A stretch of 64,000 nucleotides of DNA from Elymus sibiricus (Eukaryota; Streptophyta; Magnoliopsida; Poales; Poaceae), in contig CM077666.1 in NCBI GenBank assembly GCA_039707655.1, forward strand, positions 301,780,166 to 301,844,165, in the 5' to 3' direction. A model generated the notes under the pieces. It worked only from the letters and a program-made list of their open reading frames with translations. It was not told the origin of the DNA and searched no databases. The translations under genes and the position numbers were made by a program. Each line of letters begins with the position of its first letter. The stretch's first letter is position 1. This document shows positions 34,187-44,499 of this stretch, piece after piece.

Positions 34187-36372
34187 GTACGCATCATACT
34201 TTTTAGTTTGGAAATTTTATGTGCACAGTGGAAGACGTACGTGGGTGGGTGTGTTAGGTAACACAAAATGTATTGGGAGCAACCAGTATAGAGCTACCCA
34301 TATGATGATATGAAGCAAGCGCTTCTGCACGCCAGCCATGCCACTCTGACTCGAGGTGCTCTTGGTGCAGAAAGCTGGTCAGCCAACAAGATGGCATAAA
34401 AAAGATAAGATTTAGGGCGAGGAATACAAGATGATAACAGTTCGTAATTTGGACGATGACAGGCCAACCATTTTGTTTCTTTTTATTATGGCTTTCTGAA
34501 AAGTTGTTACTGTTTCTTCTTGGTGTTCCGTAGGCTCATCGGGCCCTAAGGTCTTAAGATAACCAAGAATCAGTCTAGCGAATTGCGTGAATTGGATGGA
34601 TGAATCTCATTCGGTGGGCGATTGGGTGATCCAGCAAGCGCTCCGTAGATGGTTCGTCCAAAGTGACCAGACCGCTTTCGTCGACCGACCGGAGCCGCCT
34701 CTGTGTGTCACTTTGACAACCACTTCGGATGAGAACCACTCAGCGAGCAATGAGGCAGAACCGAATGCGCGAGAGAATTAGTCACGTTGCACTAGCAAAT
34801 CCTCCGGGTGGTGGATTCCAGACAACCTTATCTGCACACCACCTGTCAGATTTCACACACATCGTGCCATTAATTAATTCTTAAATAAAATTGATTCCAG
34901 GAACCTCCAAGCCTTGCAAAATGAGACACTCAAGAGTGGCTGGAGTAATAATCAGAAAGTTTTGCCGGATTTCATTTCTGCGCGATTTACTCTGCCCACG
35001 TGAAATGGCAGCAGTGTTTGAATGATTTAGAGAGAGATAAGTATGGAAAATGAACCATTCAAGTTGATTATATATGTGATTAATTACTCCAAAGCTAGCA
35101 CTTGAGAGCAGGAACTGTACTCCAGCTTTGCAATTTTGGTTGCAATGGATATCAACAAGAACAAGAACGCCTTGAAAAGCAGGGGTTTGTGGCTTTGTCC
35201 CAAATTTGATGGTACAGTCGGTACACATACATGTACCGCCCTGACTGTCTGGCAACGGGAGGCAGCCATCCCTATTGAAGAACACATGACGGTTCTGTCC
35301 CAAAAAGTATGCACTTTCGACTATTGCTCCTACCTGAATACAACAGGTAAAAAACATTTAGTCTCATGAACATGCAACAGTATTACATTATCAAAATGTT
35401 TTCATAATAATTTGGATAAGTTCATTCTCAGCTGGCCAATCTAAAGAACCTTTTTATCTTAAGTAGTCCAGTAGACAAGGTAAGAGAAACTTTATTCAGG
35501 TGGTGGGTTAAACAACCAATGCCACGATCGCTCACTTGACAAGGAGTCTACAGAAGCTCCATATATGTTTATGTTTTCAAAAGGTACAGTAACTGTAACT
35601 ACTTGTGATGGCATGACACTAGCTAGCTCCAATGTATTACTGTAGTATTTTTTACAAAGTGTGGAAAAGATTTAAATTGTTATTTTATTTCATACTTTCG
35701 TGCATGATCAACGGAAAACTAATATTCATAGGGTTGTGTTTGCTGTAAAAGTGAAGGACATTCCATTTATATTTACCTTATGGCCAGTCTATGTCCCAAC
35801 TTGGACCAAAGAGAGGATCGACCATGTAATCATGGAGTTACAAGTTGGTTGGGGCAATATATATAATTGTTTAGGCAATTCTCAAAGTTCAATGAACCAA
35901 TAATTAACTGGCACTTGTTTCAAAAAATAATTAACTGGCACAGGCACATATTCATGTTTAAACAAGAATCAACCTAGCTAGAGACAACTTACAGTCTACA
36001 CAACTTTAGATTTGTAGGTGACCATTCAGATAGACCTAGGTAGTATCGATTCCCATGCACTAGTAGCAGTTAACCTTGATTAAAAGAAAAGTATTCATGT
36101 CTCACCCTAATCTAATCGATCCATGGAGAGGTGCTCAGTTCATGCCTGTTAACAACATTTTGTACCAGTATACAGTTAGCTGCTTCGTGTCAAACCGCTG
36201 GCTCTCTGTCGACGGCATAAACAACCCAGTGGAGTAATTAATTAATTAAAATTCAACCCCCTCCAATCCCTACCATCTTCTTCCCCTCCGCTGTTAATTC
36301 CATATAGGGCGCAGCACAGCACAAACTGGATCCAAAACAAGATTCCTTCCACATCCAAAAGGCTGCGAGGGC
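34187..36372. other. Intergenic region upstream of the bHLH gene
   Basis: Mostly single-copy-looking AT-rich DNA. A 158 aa - ORF (34881-35357) contains a Cys-rich stretch (GGTCMCTDC) but has no family I recognise; a 64 aa + ORF (34587-34781) is also unrecognised. A 16 bp direct repeat, AATAATTAACTGGCAC, occurs near 35902 and 35926. One CACGTG (about 34998) could bind bHLH factors but lies 1.5 kb upstream. Confidence 0.5.
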
Positions 36373-36384
36373 TATATATAAAAA
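36373..36384 (+). promoter_or_regulatory. TATA box of the bHLH gene
   Basis: TATATATAAAAA lies 98 bases before the ATG at 36471, followed by a C-rich leader. With the usual 30 base spacing, transcription would start near 36405-36410, giving a 5' UTR of about 60 bases. Confidence 0.7.
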
Positions 36385-36470
36385 GCGCGGCACCCACCGG
36401 AGCTCCCGCCCGCCTTGCCTCAATCACTTTACTAAGACGATAACCCACCACCGGCCGTGCCGAATCGGTA

Positions 36471-37777
36471 ATGGAGTACCACCAGCGGCTGCTGCATTTG
36501 TCGCCACACCAAGAGCACCTCATGATCTTCTTCGACGTTGACCCGATGCACTTCCACGGCGAGGACGGCGGCTTCGCGGTGCAGCCGGCCGCCGATGATG
36601 GCGCCTGGATGGAGGACCTCATGCATCTCGGCGACGAGCTGTTCGGCGGTGGAGGTGGCGGTGGCGGCGCCGGGGACGACAATGACATGGTGGGCGCCGC
36701 TGATGCTGCTGCTGACCAGGCATGGCGGCAGGAATGCGAGGCCGCGTCCCCCGACGACCACCCCTGCAGCTACGACGACGTGATCAGCCCTATCTCCGGG
36801 GAGCAAGGCGCGGGCTGCGAGCCCAGCCGCGACGACAGCGACCTGTCGGGGACGAGGAAGAGGAGGGACCGCTCCAAGACCATCGTGTCGGAGCGCAAGA
36901 GGAGGTTCCGGATGAAGGAGAAGTTATACGAGCTCAGGGCTCTCGTCCCAAACATCACAAAGGTTAGTACCTAGTACTGTAATCCTCTCATGTCGTGATC
37001 GATAGAAACAGTTTGTGGAGTACACACCAATTCTTACTGGGTGCGCGCGTCACTTTCCTCTGTACGTACGTGCAGATGGACAAGGCCTCCATCATCGCCG
37101 ACGCAGTGGCGTACGTCAAGAACCTGCAGTCGCACGCCAGGAAGCTCAAGGAGGACGTGGCGACGCTCGAGGCGCGGCCGGGACTGGCCGGCCGGCGGCA
37201 GCAGCAGCAGCAGAAGCAGGGCCGGCGGCAGGGGCAGCACGGCCGCAACGGCGGCGACGACGAGGGGAACAGCGGCAGCTCCAGAGGGGGCGGCGGCGCG
37301 CGGGTGACGCTGGTGAGCGCGGCCCAGGTGGGCGAGGGCCGGTTCTTCGTGACGGTGGAGTGCGAGCGGCGGGACGGCGTGGCGGCGCCTCTGTGCGCGG
37401 CCGTGGAGTCCCTGGCCGGCTTCCTGGTGGAGAGCTCCAACCTCGGCTGCTCGTCGGACCGCGTCGTGTCAACTCTCACGCTCAAGGTACTACTACTTAA
37501 TTGCTCATGGAATAATCATATGGAGTATGTCTGTACTTGTATATGAATTTTCTCTCGATTAATTCCTCTAGAAATTGTAGTGCATGGAATTCCAGAGCTC
37601 CAAAATAACACTACTACTAGCTAGTTGTACTGATGTGGCATCACCGTGCGTGCGTGTGTGCAGGTGAGTGAAGCAAGGGAGGAGGTGATGATCAGCGATC
37701 GCACGGTGAAGCTGTGGGTGATGGCGGCGCTGCTCAGCGAGGGCTTCCGGCCAGAAGCCACGTCGGAGATCTGCTAA
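36471..37777 (+). CDS. bHLH156: bHLH transcription factor, FIT/bHLH156-like regulator of iron-deficiency response
   Basis: Exons 36471-36962, 37076-37486 and 37664-37777 give 338 aa. Introns begin GTTAGT and GTACTA and end TGCAG and GCAG, and the frame is exact. Residues about 1-60 are acidic and aromatic, followed by an eight-Gly run. The bHLH is at about 131-183 with basic region SERKRRFRMKEKLYELR, loop PNITK at the exon 1/2 border, and helix 2 MDKASIIADAVAYVKNLQ. A Gln/Gly-rich linker (205-238) precedes a C-terminal ACT-like region (about 239-301) and the tail VKLWVMAALLSEGF. The order and the words RSKTIVSE, LVPNITKMDKAS and KLWV match the FIT family (Arabidopsis FIT, rice OsbHLH156). In rice that protein partners IRO2 in the nucleus and switches on iron-uptake genes. 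Assignment is by recognition; another group IVa-like bHLH is possible. The gene appears intact. Confidence 0.8.
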
Positions 37778-38284
37778 GCCAGCCAGCCAGTTGTCCACGG
37801 ATGTGTTGTTAGTAGTGTGGCGTGTGCGCGTGTCCTCTGGTTGTCCCTGTCCGTCCGATCCGTAACAGATGGCTGGTGAAAGATACAGAAAGTGGCCCGA
37901 GTTGTACCGCTGCTGTGCTTCAATCGACCATGGCCGTCGGCCCGCGTGGTTGGTCAAACGGCCGGCATCTGCGGCGCCGTTAAATGTATGAAGCAATTGA
38001 TGCACTATCTTTCAACTATGCCGTGACACTCGTACACATTTTTGCCCATGGTATAGATGCACTGCACGCAACAAGAATTAGCAGTTGCATACACTACTAC
38101 TGTACCCAGTTACACTCACGCTGTAACTCATTCGCTCGCATGCATACATAAACATCGGTCAAGAACCCGATCGAGACTGTGACACAGATTATAAACTAGG
38201 ACTGGGAAGTTCACTTTGGTAGGGGTAAGCGATTAAGTAGGTTCTGTCTTCCATGTTGTAACTTCCTGGTTAGGAGTTATATTA
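37778..38284 (+). other. 3' flank of the bHLH gene
   Basis: Holds the presumed 3' UTR and single-copy-looking DNA. The - ORF overlapping 37568-38005 covers exon 3 and is a shadow. No other gene seen. Confidence 0.6.
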
Positions 38285-38389
38285 GGCCTTGTACAACGCA
38301 GAGTATTTAGAGAGGCGTCTCCGAAGGGGAAAAAAATAATGTTTTAATTTTCCAAGCACCTGGCTAAGCATCTTGCGTTGTACATGGTC
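38285..38389. mobile_element. Short Tourist-like MITE
   Basis: 105 bp with inverted ends GGCCTTGTACAACGC and GCGTTGTACATGGTC (13 of 15 match). This is the GGCCTTGTACAA-type end of grass PIF/Harbinger MITEs. TTA lies on the left, but the right flank is TTC, so the TSD is imperfect. Confidence 0.6.
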
Positions 38390-38913
38390 TTCAAATGCTC
38401 CGGTCACTTAGCTTGTACTAGGACCTATCTAAGACTGCTTTTGATGCTATTTGACATATCTTTAATTTACTCCAATGTTATGCAAGTGTGTTTCTATCGA
38501 GAAGCTACATGTAGTTCGAAGGGCAGAAGTCATTATACCCCATCCCATAGGGATCAAACACCATGTTTGAAGCTATTTGTATCTAACCGAATCCAAATAT
38601 TCTTTCAACAGAAGGAGGCAATCTCGCCGACAGCTAGGCATATATGATGACTTTGTTAATCTCGAAGTACCTAACTCGAGTCTTCAATGGACGTTGTGCG
38701 AGTATCACTGCCGTAGAATCGTTATCAGTGACGGGCCCAAAATGTTCATTACTAACAAGCAAGCTACACATCACTAATTATCCATCATTGATAACTTGTT
38801 ACCAGCGACGATTGGCTTCTTGTCGAGGAATAATGATTTGTCAACCTTACGATATGAGTTTGTCATGGAGGAGAACAGGGGGGGTGGTGTCTGAAGGGAT
38901 CTCCTAGGCGATG
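38390..38913. other. Intergenic, no supported gene
   Basis: AT-rich DNA with short unrelated ORFs only. Confidence 0.5.
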
Positions 38914-39428
38914 TTTTTTTTTCGAGAGACCGCAAACTGCGTGCCATAGCTTTATAGAAGGCAAAGCGTAAAATACAAAAATTGTAAGCTCCCACCATAG
39001 GCCGGTGAGAAGCTTACACCACTCCAATTCGAACACACACAAAACAACTCCAACGCAAAAAGGCATGTCCTAAACTGACCAACAAAATCACGTCTCGACC
39101 AACGCTAGTCGCCTCCAAAGAGCAACAACTCCAAAAGAACTCTCCTTGCCGACGCACGAACCACCCTTGATGGCCTAAAAGAGTTGGAAGGTGGGTGGCG
39201 GGGCTCTGACAACGTCGAGAAAGTCATATCTTAAAATCACCTGTGAAGGAGTACATAGCACCCTTGACGACTAATCCAGAACAGCAGCGGAGAACCACAA
39301 TAATGCAAACTAGGACCTCCAAGTTGTGTCTTCAAAAAGCAATGCTCCCAATAGAGGAATGACATCGAGGACGCCACCATCGCCGATCCAAACTCAAACC
39401 TAGGCTTTCGTCCGGAGACAACCACTGA

Positions 39429-39468
<40 letters not shown>

Positions 39469-39739
39469 GCCGACACACCATGGCAACGCCTCCAAGGAGG
39501 GGAAACGACACCCACTGGCGCCTTCGCCGCTGGCACCGACCGAAGACAGGAAGGACTTTCATCTGAATAGTCGCACACCTACATCCCTGCCCACCGGAAT
39601 GGGATACACCGTCCATGTTGGTTCACTCCGCTGCCGCAGACACTCCCAGATGAAAGCCGCATCACCATGCCCTACCAACACGACTGTCAGAAATGGCCAG
39701 CACCACCACACCAAGCCACCACCACAATGGCCTGCACCA
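38914..39739 (-). repeat. Retroposon-like repeat starting at a poly(T) run
   Basis: It begins TTTTTTTTCGAGAGACC, as if the poly(A) tail of a reverse-oriented retroposon lay at its left edge, then becomes GC-rich. It is interrupted by the solo LTR at 39740 and, 72 bp further on, by the Copia element. No matching TSD was found. ORFs in it are not recognised. Confidence 0.4.
39432..39466. repeat. (GA)n microsatellite
   Basis: An uninterrupted run of about 17 GA units. Confidence 0.95.
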
Positions 39740-41420
39740 TGATACGTCTCCAACGTATCTATAATTTATGAAGTATTCATGTCATGTTGATTATAGTTTT
39801 GTATGATTTTGGTGCACTTTTATATGATTTTTATGGACTAACATATTGACCTAGTGCCCAGTGACAGTTGCTGTTTTCTGCTTGTTTTTGGTTTTCCAGA
39901 AAATCCATATCAAATGAAGTCCAAATGCAGCGAAACTTTTTGACGATTTTTTCTGGAAGGAAACATACTCAGGAAGCTTCGGAGGAGCAGCAGAAGAGCC
40001 ACAGGGGCCCCACGAGCCACCTGGGCGCGCCTGTCCCCCCCCCCCCCCCCCAGGCGCGCCCTGGTGCCTCGTGGGCCCCTGTGGCCCCTCTTCGCGTGAT
40101 TCCAACGCTGAAAAATCATATATATTCAGAAACCCCCGAAACTTAACCTAGATGAGTTTTTACGCCGCCGCAAGCCTCTGTACCTCCACGATCTCATCTA
40201 CAGCCCTTTTTCGGCACCCTGCCGGAGGGGGGAAATCATCTCCGGAGGCCATCTTCATCATCCCGGCGGTCTCCATGATGAGGAGGGAGTAGTTCACCCT
40301 CGGGGCTGAGGGTTTGTACCAGTAGCTATGTGTTTGATCTCTCTCTCTCTCGTGTTCTTGATTTGGCACGATCTTGATGTATCGCGAGCTTTGTTAATAT
40401 AGTTGGATCATATGATGTTTCTTCCCTCTCTATCCTTGTTGTGATGAATCAAATCTTTTCCCTTTGAGGTTTCGTTATTATTGGATTGAATATTTCAGAT
40501 TTGAGAACACTTGATGTATGTCTTGCATATGAATACCCGTGGTGACAATGGGGTATTATATTGATTCACTTGATATATGTTTTGGCACTCAACTTGCGGA
40601 TTCCCGTGGTGACATTGGGGTAATCTATGCATAGGGGTTGATGCACGTTTTCATTATCTTTTCTCCGATAGAAACTTTGGGGTGCTCCTTGGAGTTCTTT
40701 GTGTGGATTGAATATTATGATTATGAAGTTGTTTGATGCATATCGTATAATCAACTCACGGATACTTGTGGTGACATTGGAGTATCTAGGTGACATTAGA
40801 GTTGGTTGATGTGTATCATATGGTGTTATTTTAGTACGAACTCTAGGGCTGTTCGTGACACTTATAGGAATAGCTCAATAGATCGATCGGAAAGGATAAC
40901 TTTGAGGTGGTTTCGTACCCTACAAACAATTTCTATCTTATGTTCTCCGCTAATAGGAACTTGGGAGTGATTCTTTATCGCATGTTGAGGGATGATTATA
41001 TGATCCAATTATGTTAGCATTGTTGAGAGATTGCACTAGTGAAAGTATGAACCCCTAGGCCTTGTTTCTAAGCATTGCAATACCGTTTATGCTCACTTTT
41101 GTTACTTGCTACCTTGTTGTTTTTATATTTTCAGATTACAAAAACATATATCTACTATCCATACTACACTTGTATCACCATCTCTTCGCCGAACTAGTGC
41201 ACCTATACAATTTACCATTATATTGGGTGTGTTGGGGACACAAGAGATTTCTTGTATTTGGTTGCAGGATTGTTTGAGAGAGACCATCTTCATCCTACGC
41301 CTCTCACGGATTGATAAACCTTAGGTCATCCACTTGAGGGAAAATTGCTACTGCCCTACAAAACTCTGCGCTTAGAGGCTCAACACGAATCTACAAGAAT
41401 AAGTTGTGTAGTAGACATCA
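39740..41420 (+). repeat. Solo gypsy LTR
   Basis: 1681 bp from TGATACGTCTCCAACG to GTAGTAGACATCA with a perfect 5 bp TSD, CACCA (39735-39739 and 41421-41425), and no internal region. This is the product of recombination between two LTRs. It contains the GC hairpin with a poly-C loop (about 40000-40080) and three spaced copies of CGTGGTGACA-like words (about 40540-40780). It is related to, but not the same as, the LTRs at 8807 and 18243. Confidence 0.9.
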
Positions 41421-41492
41421 CACCACCACGGTGCCCCGTGCCCGCATAGGTCAGATGTCTCCATGCCTACCAGCAGCCATAGACCAAGCCAA

Positions 41493-43222
41493 TGTTGGAA
41501 ATATGCCCTAGAGGCAATAATAATTTAGTTATTATCATATTTCCTTGTTCGTGATAATCGTTTATTATCCATGCTATAATTGTATTGATTGGAAACTCAA
41601 ATACATGTGTGGGTATATAGACAACACTGTGTCCCTAGTATGCCTCTAGTTAACTAGCTCGTTGATCAAAAGATGGTGAAGGTTTCCTAGCCATGGACAT
41701 GAGATGTCATTTGATAACGGGATCACATCATTAGGAGAATGATGTGATGGACAAGACCCAAACTGTAAACGTAGCATATGATCGTGTCAGTTTATTGCTA
41801 TTGTTTTCTGCATGTCAAGTATCTGTTCCGATGACCATGAGATCATGCAACTCCCTGACATCGAAGGAGTACCTTGTGTGTATCAAACGTCGCAACGTAA
41901 CTGGGTGACTATAAAGGTGCTCTACAGGTATCTCCGAGGATGTCTGTTGGGTTGGCATGGATCAAGACTGGGATTTGTTACTCCGTGTGACGGAGAGGTA
42001 TCTCAGGGCCCACTCGGTAATACAACATCACAATGAGCCTTGCAAGCAATGTGACTAAAGTGTTAGCCACGAGATCTTGTATTACGGAACGAGTAAAGAG
42101 ACTTGCCGGTAACGAGATTGAACTAGGTATAGAGATACCGACGATCGAATCTCGGGCAAGTAACATACCGAAGAACAAAGGGAACAGCATACGGGATTAA
42201 CTGAATCCTTGACATAGAGGTTCGACCGATAAAGATCTTCGTAGAATATGTAGGAGCCAATATGGGCATCCAGGTCCCGCTATTGGTTATTGACCGTAGA
42301 GGTGTCTCGGTCATGTCTACATAGTTCTCGAACCCGCAGGGTCTACACACTTAACGTTTGGTGACGATATAAGTATAGTTGAGTTGTTATGTTGGTGACC
42401 GAAATTTGTTCGGAGTCCCGGATGAGATCCCGGACATGACGAGGAGCTCTGAAATAGTCCGGAGGTAAAGATTGATATATGGGATAATAGTGTTTGGTCT
42501 CCGGAAGGGTTCCGGAATTCACCGGAAGGAGTTTCGGATGTTTCCCGAAATGTTCGGGTACGAGAACACTTTATTTGGGCCAAGGGGTAAAGCCCACGAG
42601 GCTTTAGGAAGGTGCAAAAGGAAGTTTTGCGAAGGCCAGGGGCCAGACACCAGGGACCCTGGCGTCTGGTCCTGGAGTCCGAGCAGGACTCTTGCCTTGC
42701 GGGCCAAACCGACTTTGAGGAGGCTCTTTCTCCAAGTTTCGACACCAGGGCTTAACATATAAATAGAGGGGCAGGGCTAGCACCTGGAAAACATCAAGAT
42801 TTCCCCAAGCCGTGTGCGGCAACCCTAACCCTCTAGTTCCTCCGTCATAATCTCCGTAGTGCTTGGCGAAGCCCTGCAGAGATTGTTCCTCACCACCATC
42901 ACCACGCCGTCGTGCTGCCGGAACTCATCTACTACTTCACCATCGCTCGCTGGATCGAGGAGGTGAAGGCGTCATCAAGCCGTACGTGTGTTGAACGCGG
43001 AGGTGCCGTCCGTTCGGCACTAGTTCGTGATCGGATCGAGGGACGACTTGCGATTTGGATCGCGGAGACGTTCGACTACATCAACCGCGTTTCTTAACGC
43101 TTCCGCTTAGCGATCTACAAGGGTATGTAGATTCACTCTCCCTCTCGTAGATGCTCATCACCATGGATAGATTTTGTGTGTGCGTAGGAAAATTTTTGTT
43201 TCCCATGCAACGTTCCCCAACA
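41493..43222 (+). repeat. 5' LTR of the Copia element
   Basis: 1730 bp from TGTTGG to CCCCAACA, with a TATA box TATAAATA at 42758-42765 that would start the element RNA. A GC-rich inverted repeat (CCAGGG/CCCTGG with GTCTGG) at about 42630-42680 is 15 bp shorter than in the 3' LTR. ORFs shared with the 3' LTR are not genes. Confidence 0.93.
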
Positions 43223-43223
43223 G

Positions 43224-43235
43224 TGGTATCAGAGC
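43224..43235 (+). other. Copia primer binding site
   Basis: TGGTATCAGAGC lies one base after the 5' LTR and is complementary to initiator tRNA-Met. Confidence 0.9.
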
Positions 43236-44499
43236 CAGGTTTATGCGTAGATGAGATCTCGAGTAGAACACAAACGAGTTGTGGGCGTGGGTGTATACAT
43301 ATTGCTTGCCGTTACTAGTTGATACTTGATTTGGCGGTATTGTGAGATGAAGCGGCCCGGACCGACATTACGCGTACGCTTACGCGAGACAGGTTCCTTC
43401 AACTGACATGTAACTTCGTTGCATAAAGATGGCTAGCGGTGTTTGTCTCTCTCACTTTAGTTGAATCAATTTCAATGAAGAGGGTTCTTTTAGAAGATCA
43501 AAAAGCAATCACTACACCACGTTGTGGTTTTGCGTAGGTAAGAACGGTTCTTGCAAACCCGTAGCAGCCACGTAAAATTTGCAACAACAATTAGAGGACG
43601 TCTAACTTGTTTTTGCAGGGTATGTTGTGATGTGATATGGCCAATTACATGATGAGATATATGTGATGTATGAGATGATCATGTGTTGTATAGAATATCA
43701 CGACTTGCATGTCGATGAGTACGGCAACTGGCAGGAGCCATAGAGTTGTCTTTAATTATTGTATGACCTGCGTGTCAATCATTAAGCGCTATGTAATGCT
43801 TTACTTTATCGCTAAACGTTAGCAATAGTCGTGGAAGCAACAGTCGGCGCGACAACCTCATGGCGACACGTTGATGGAGATCAAGATGATGGAGATCATG
43901 GTGTCATGCCGGTGACGATGGAGATCATGCTGGTGCTTTGGAGATGGAGATCAAAAGCACGAGTTCATGGCCATATCATGTCACTTATGATTTGCATGTG
44001 ATGTTAATCCTTTAATGCATCTTATTTTGCTTAGGACGACGGTAGCATTATAAGGTGATCCCTCACTTAAATTTCAAGATAAATTGTGCTCTCCCCGAGT
44101 GTGCACCGTTGCGAAAGTTCGTCGTTTCGAGACACGCCGTGATGATCGGGTGTGATAGACTCTACGTTCACATACAACGGGTGTAAGCCATGTTGCACGT
44201 GCGGAACACTCGGGTTAAACTTGACGAGCCTAGCATGTACAGACATGGCCTCGGAACACAAGAGACCAAAAGGTCGAACATGAGTCATATAGTAGATATG
44301 ATCAACATGAAGATGTTCACCATTGAAACCACCTCAACTCACGTGATGATCGGACTTGAGTTGGTGGATTTGGATCATGTGACACTCGAATGACCGGAGG
44401 GATGTCAATTTGAGTGGGAGTTTTTAAGTAATATGATTAACTAAACTCATTATCATGAACATAGTCAAAATGTCTTTGCAAATTATGTTGTAGATTACT

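Noticed and set aside
36242..37485. Antisense and alternate-frame ORFs over the bHLH gene
   Set aside because: Shadows of GC-rich exons; the + exon model is conserved and spliced correctly.
41812..43097. ORFs repeated at 48583-49883
   Set aside because: Both sets are the matching positions of the Copia LTRs.
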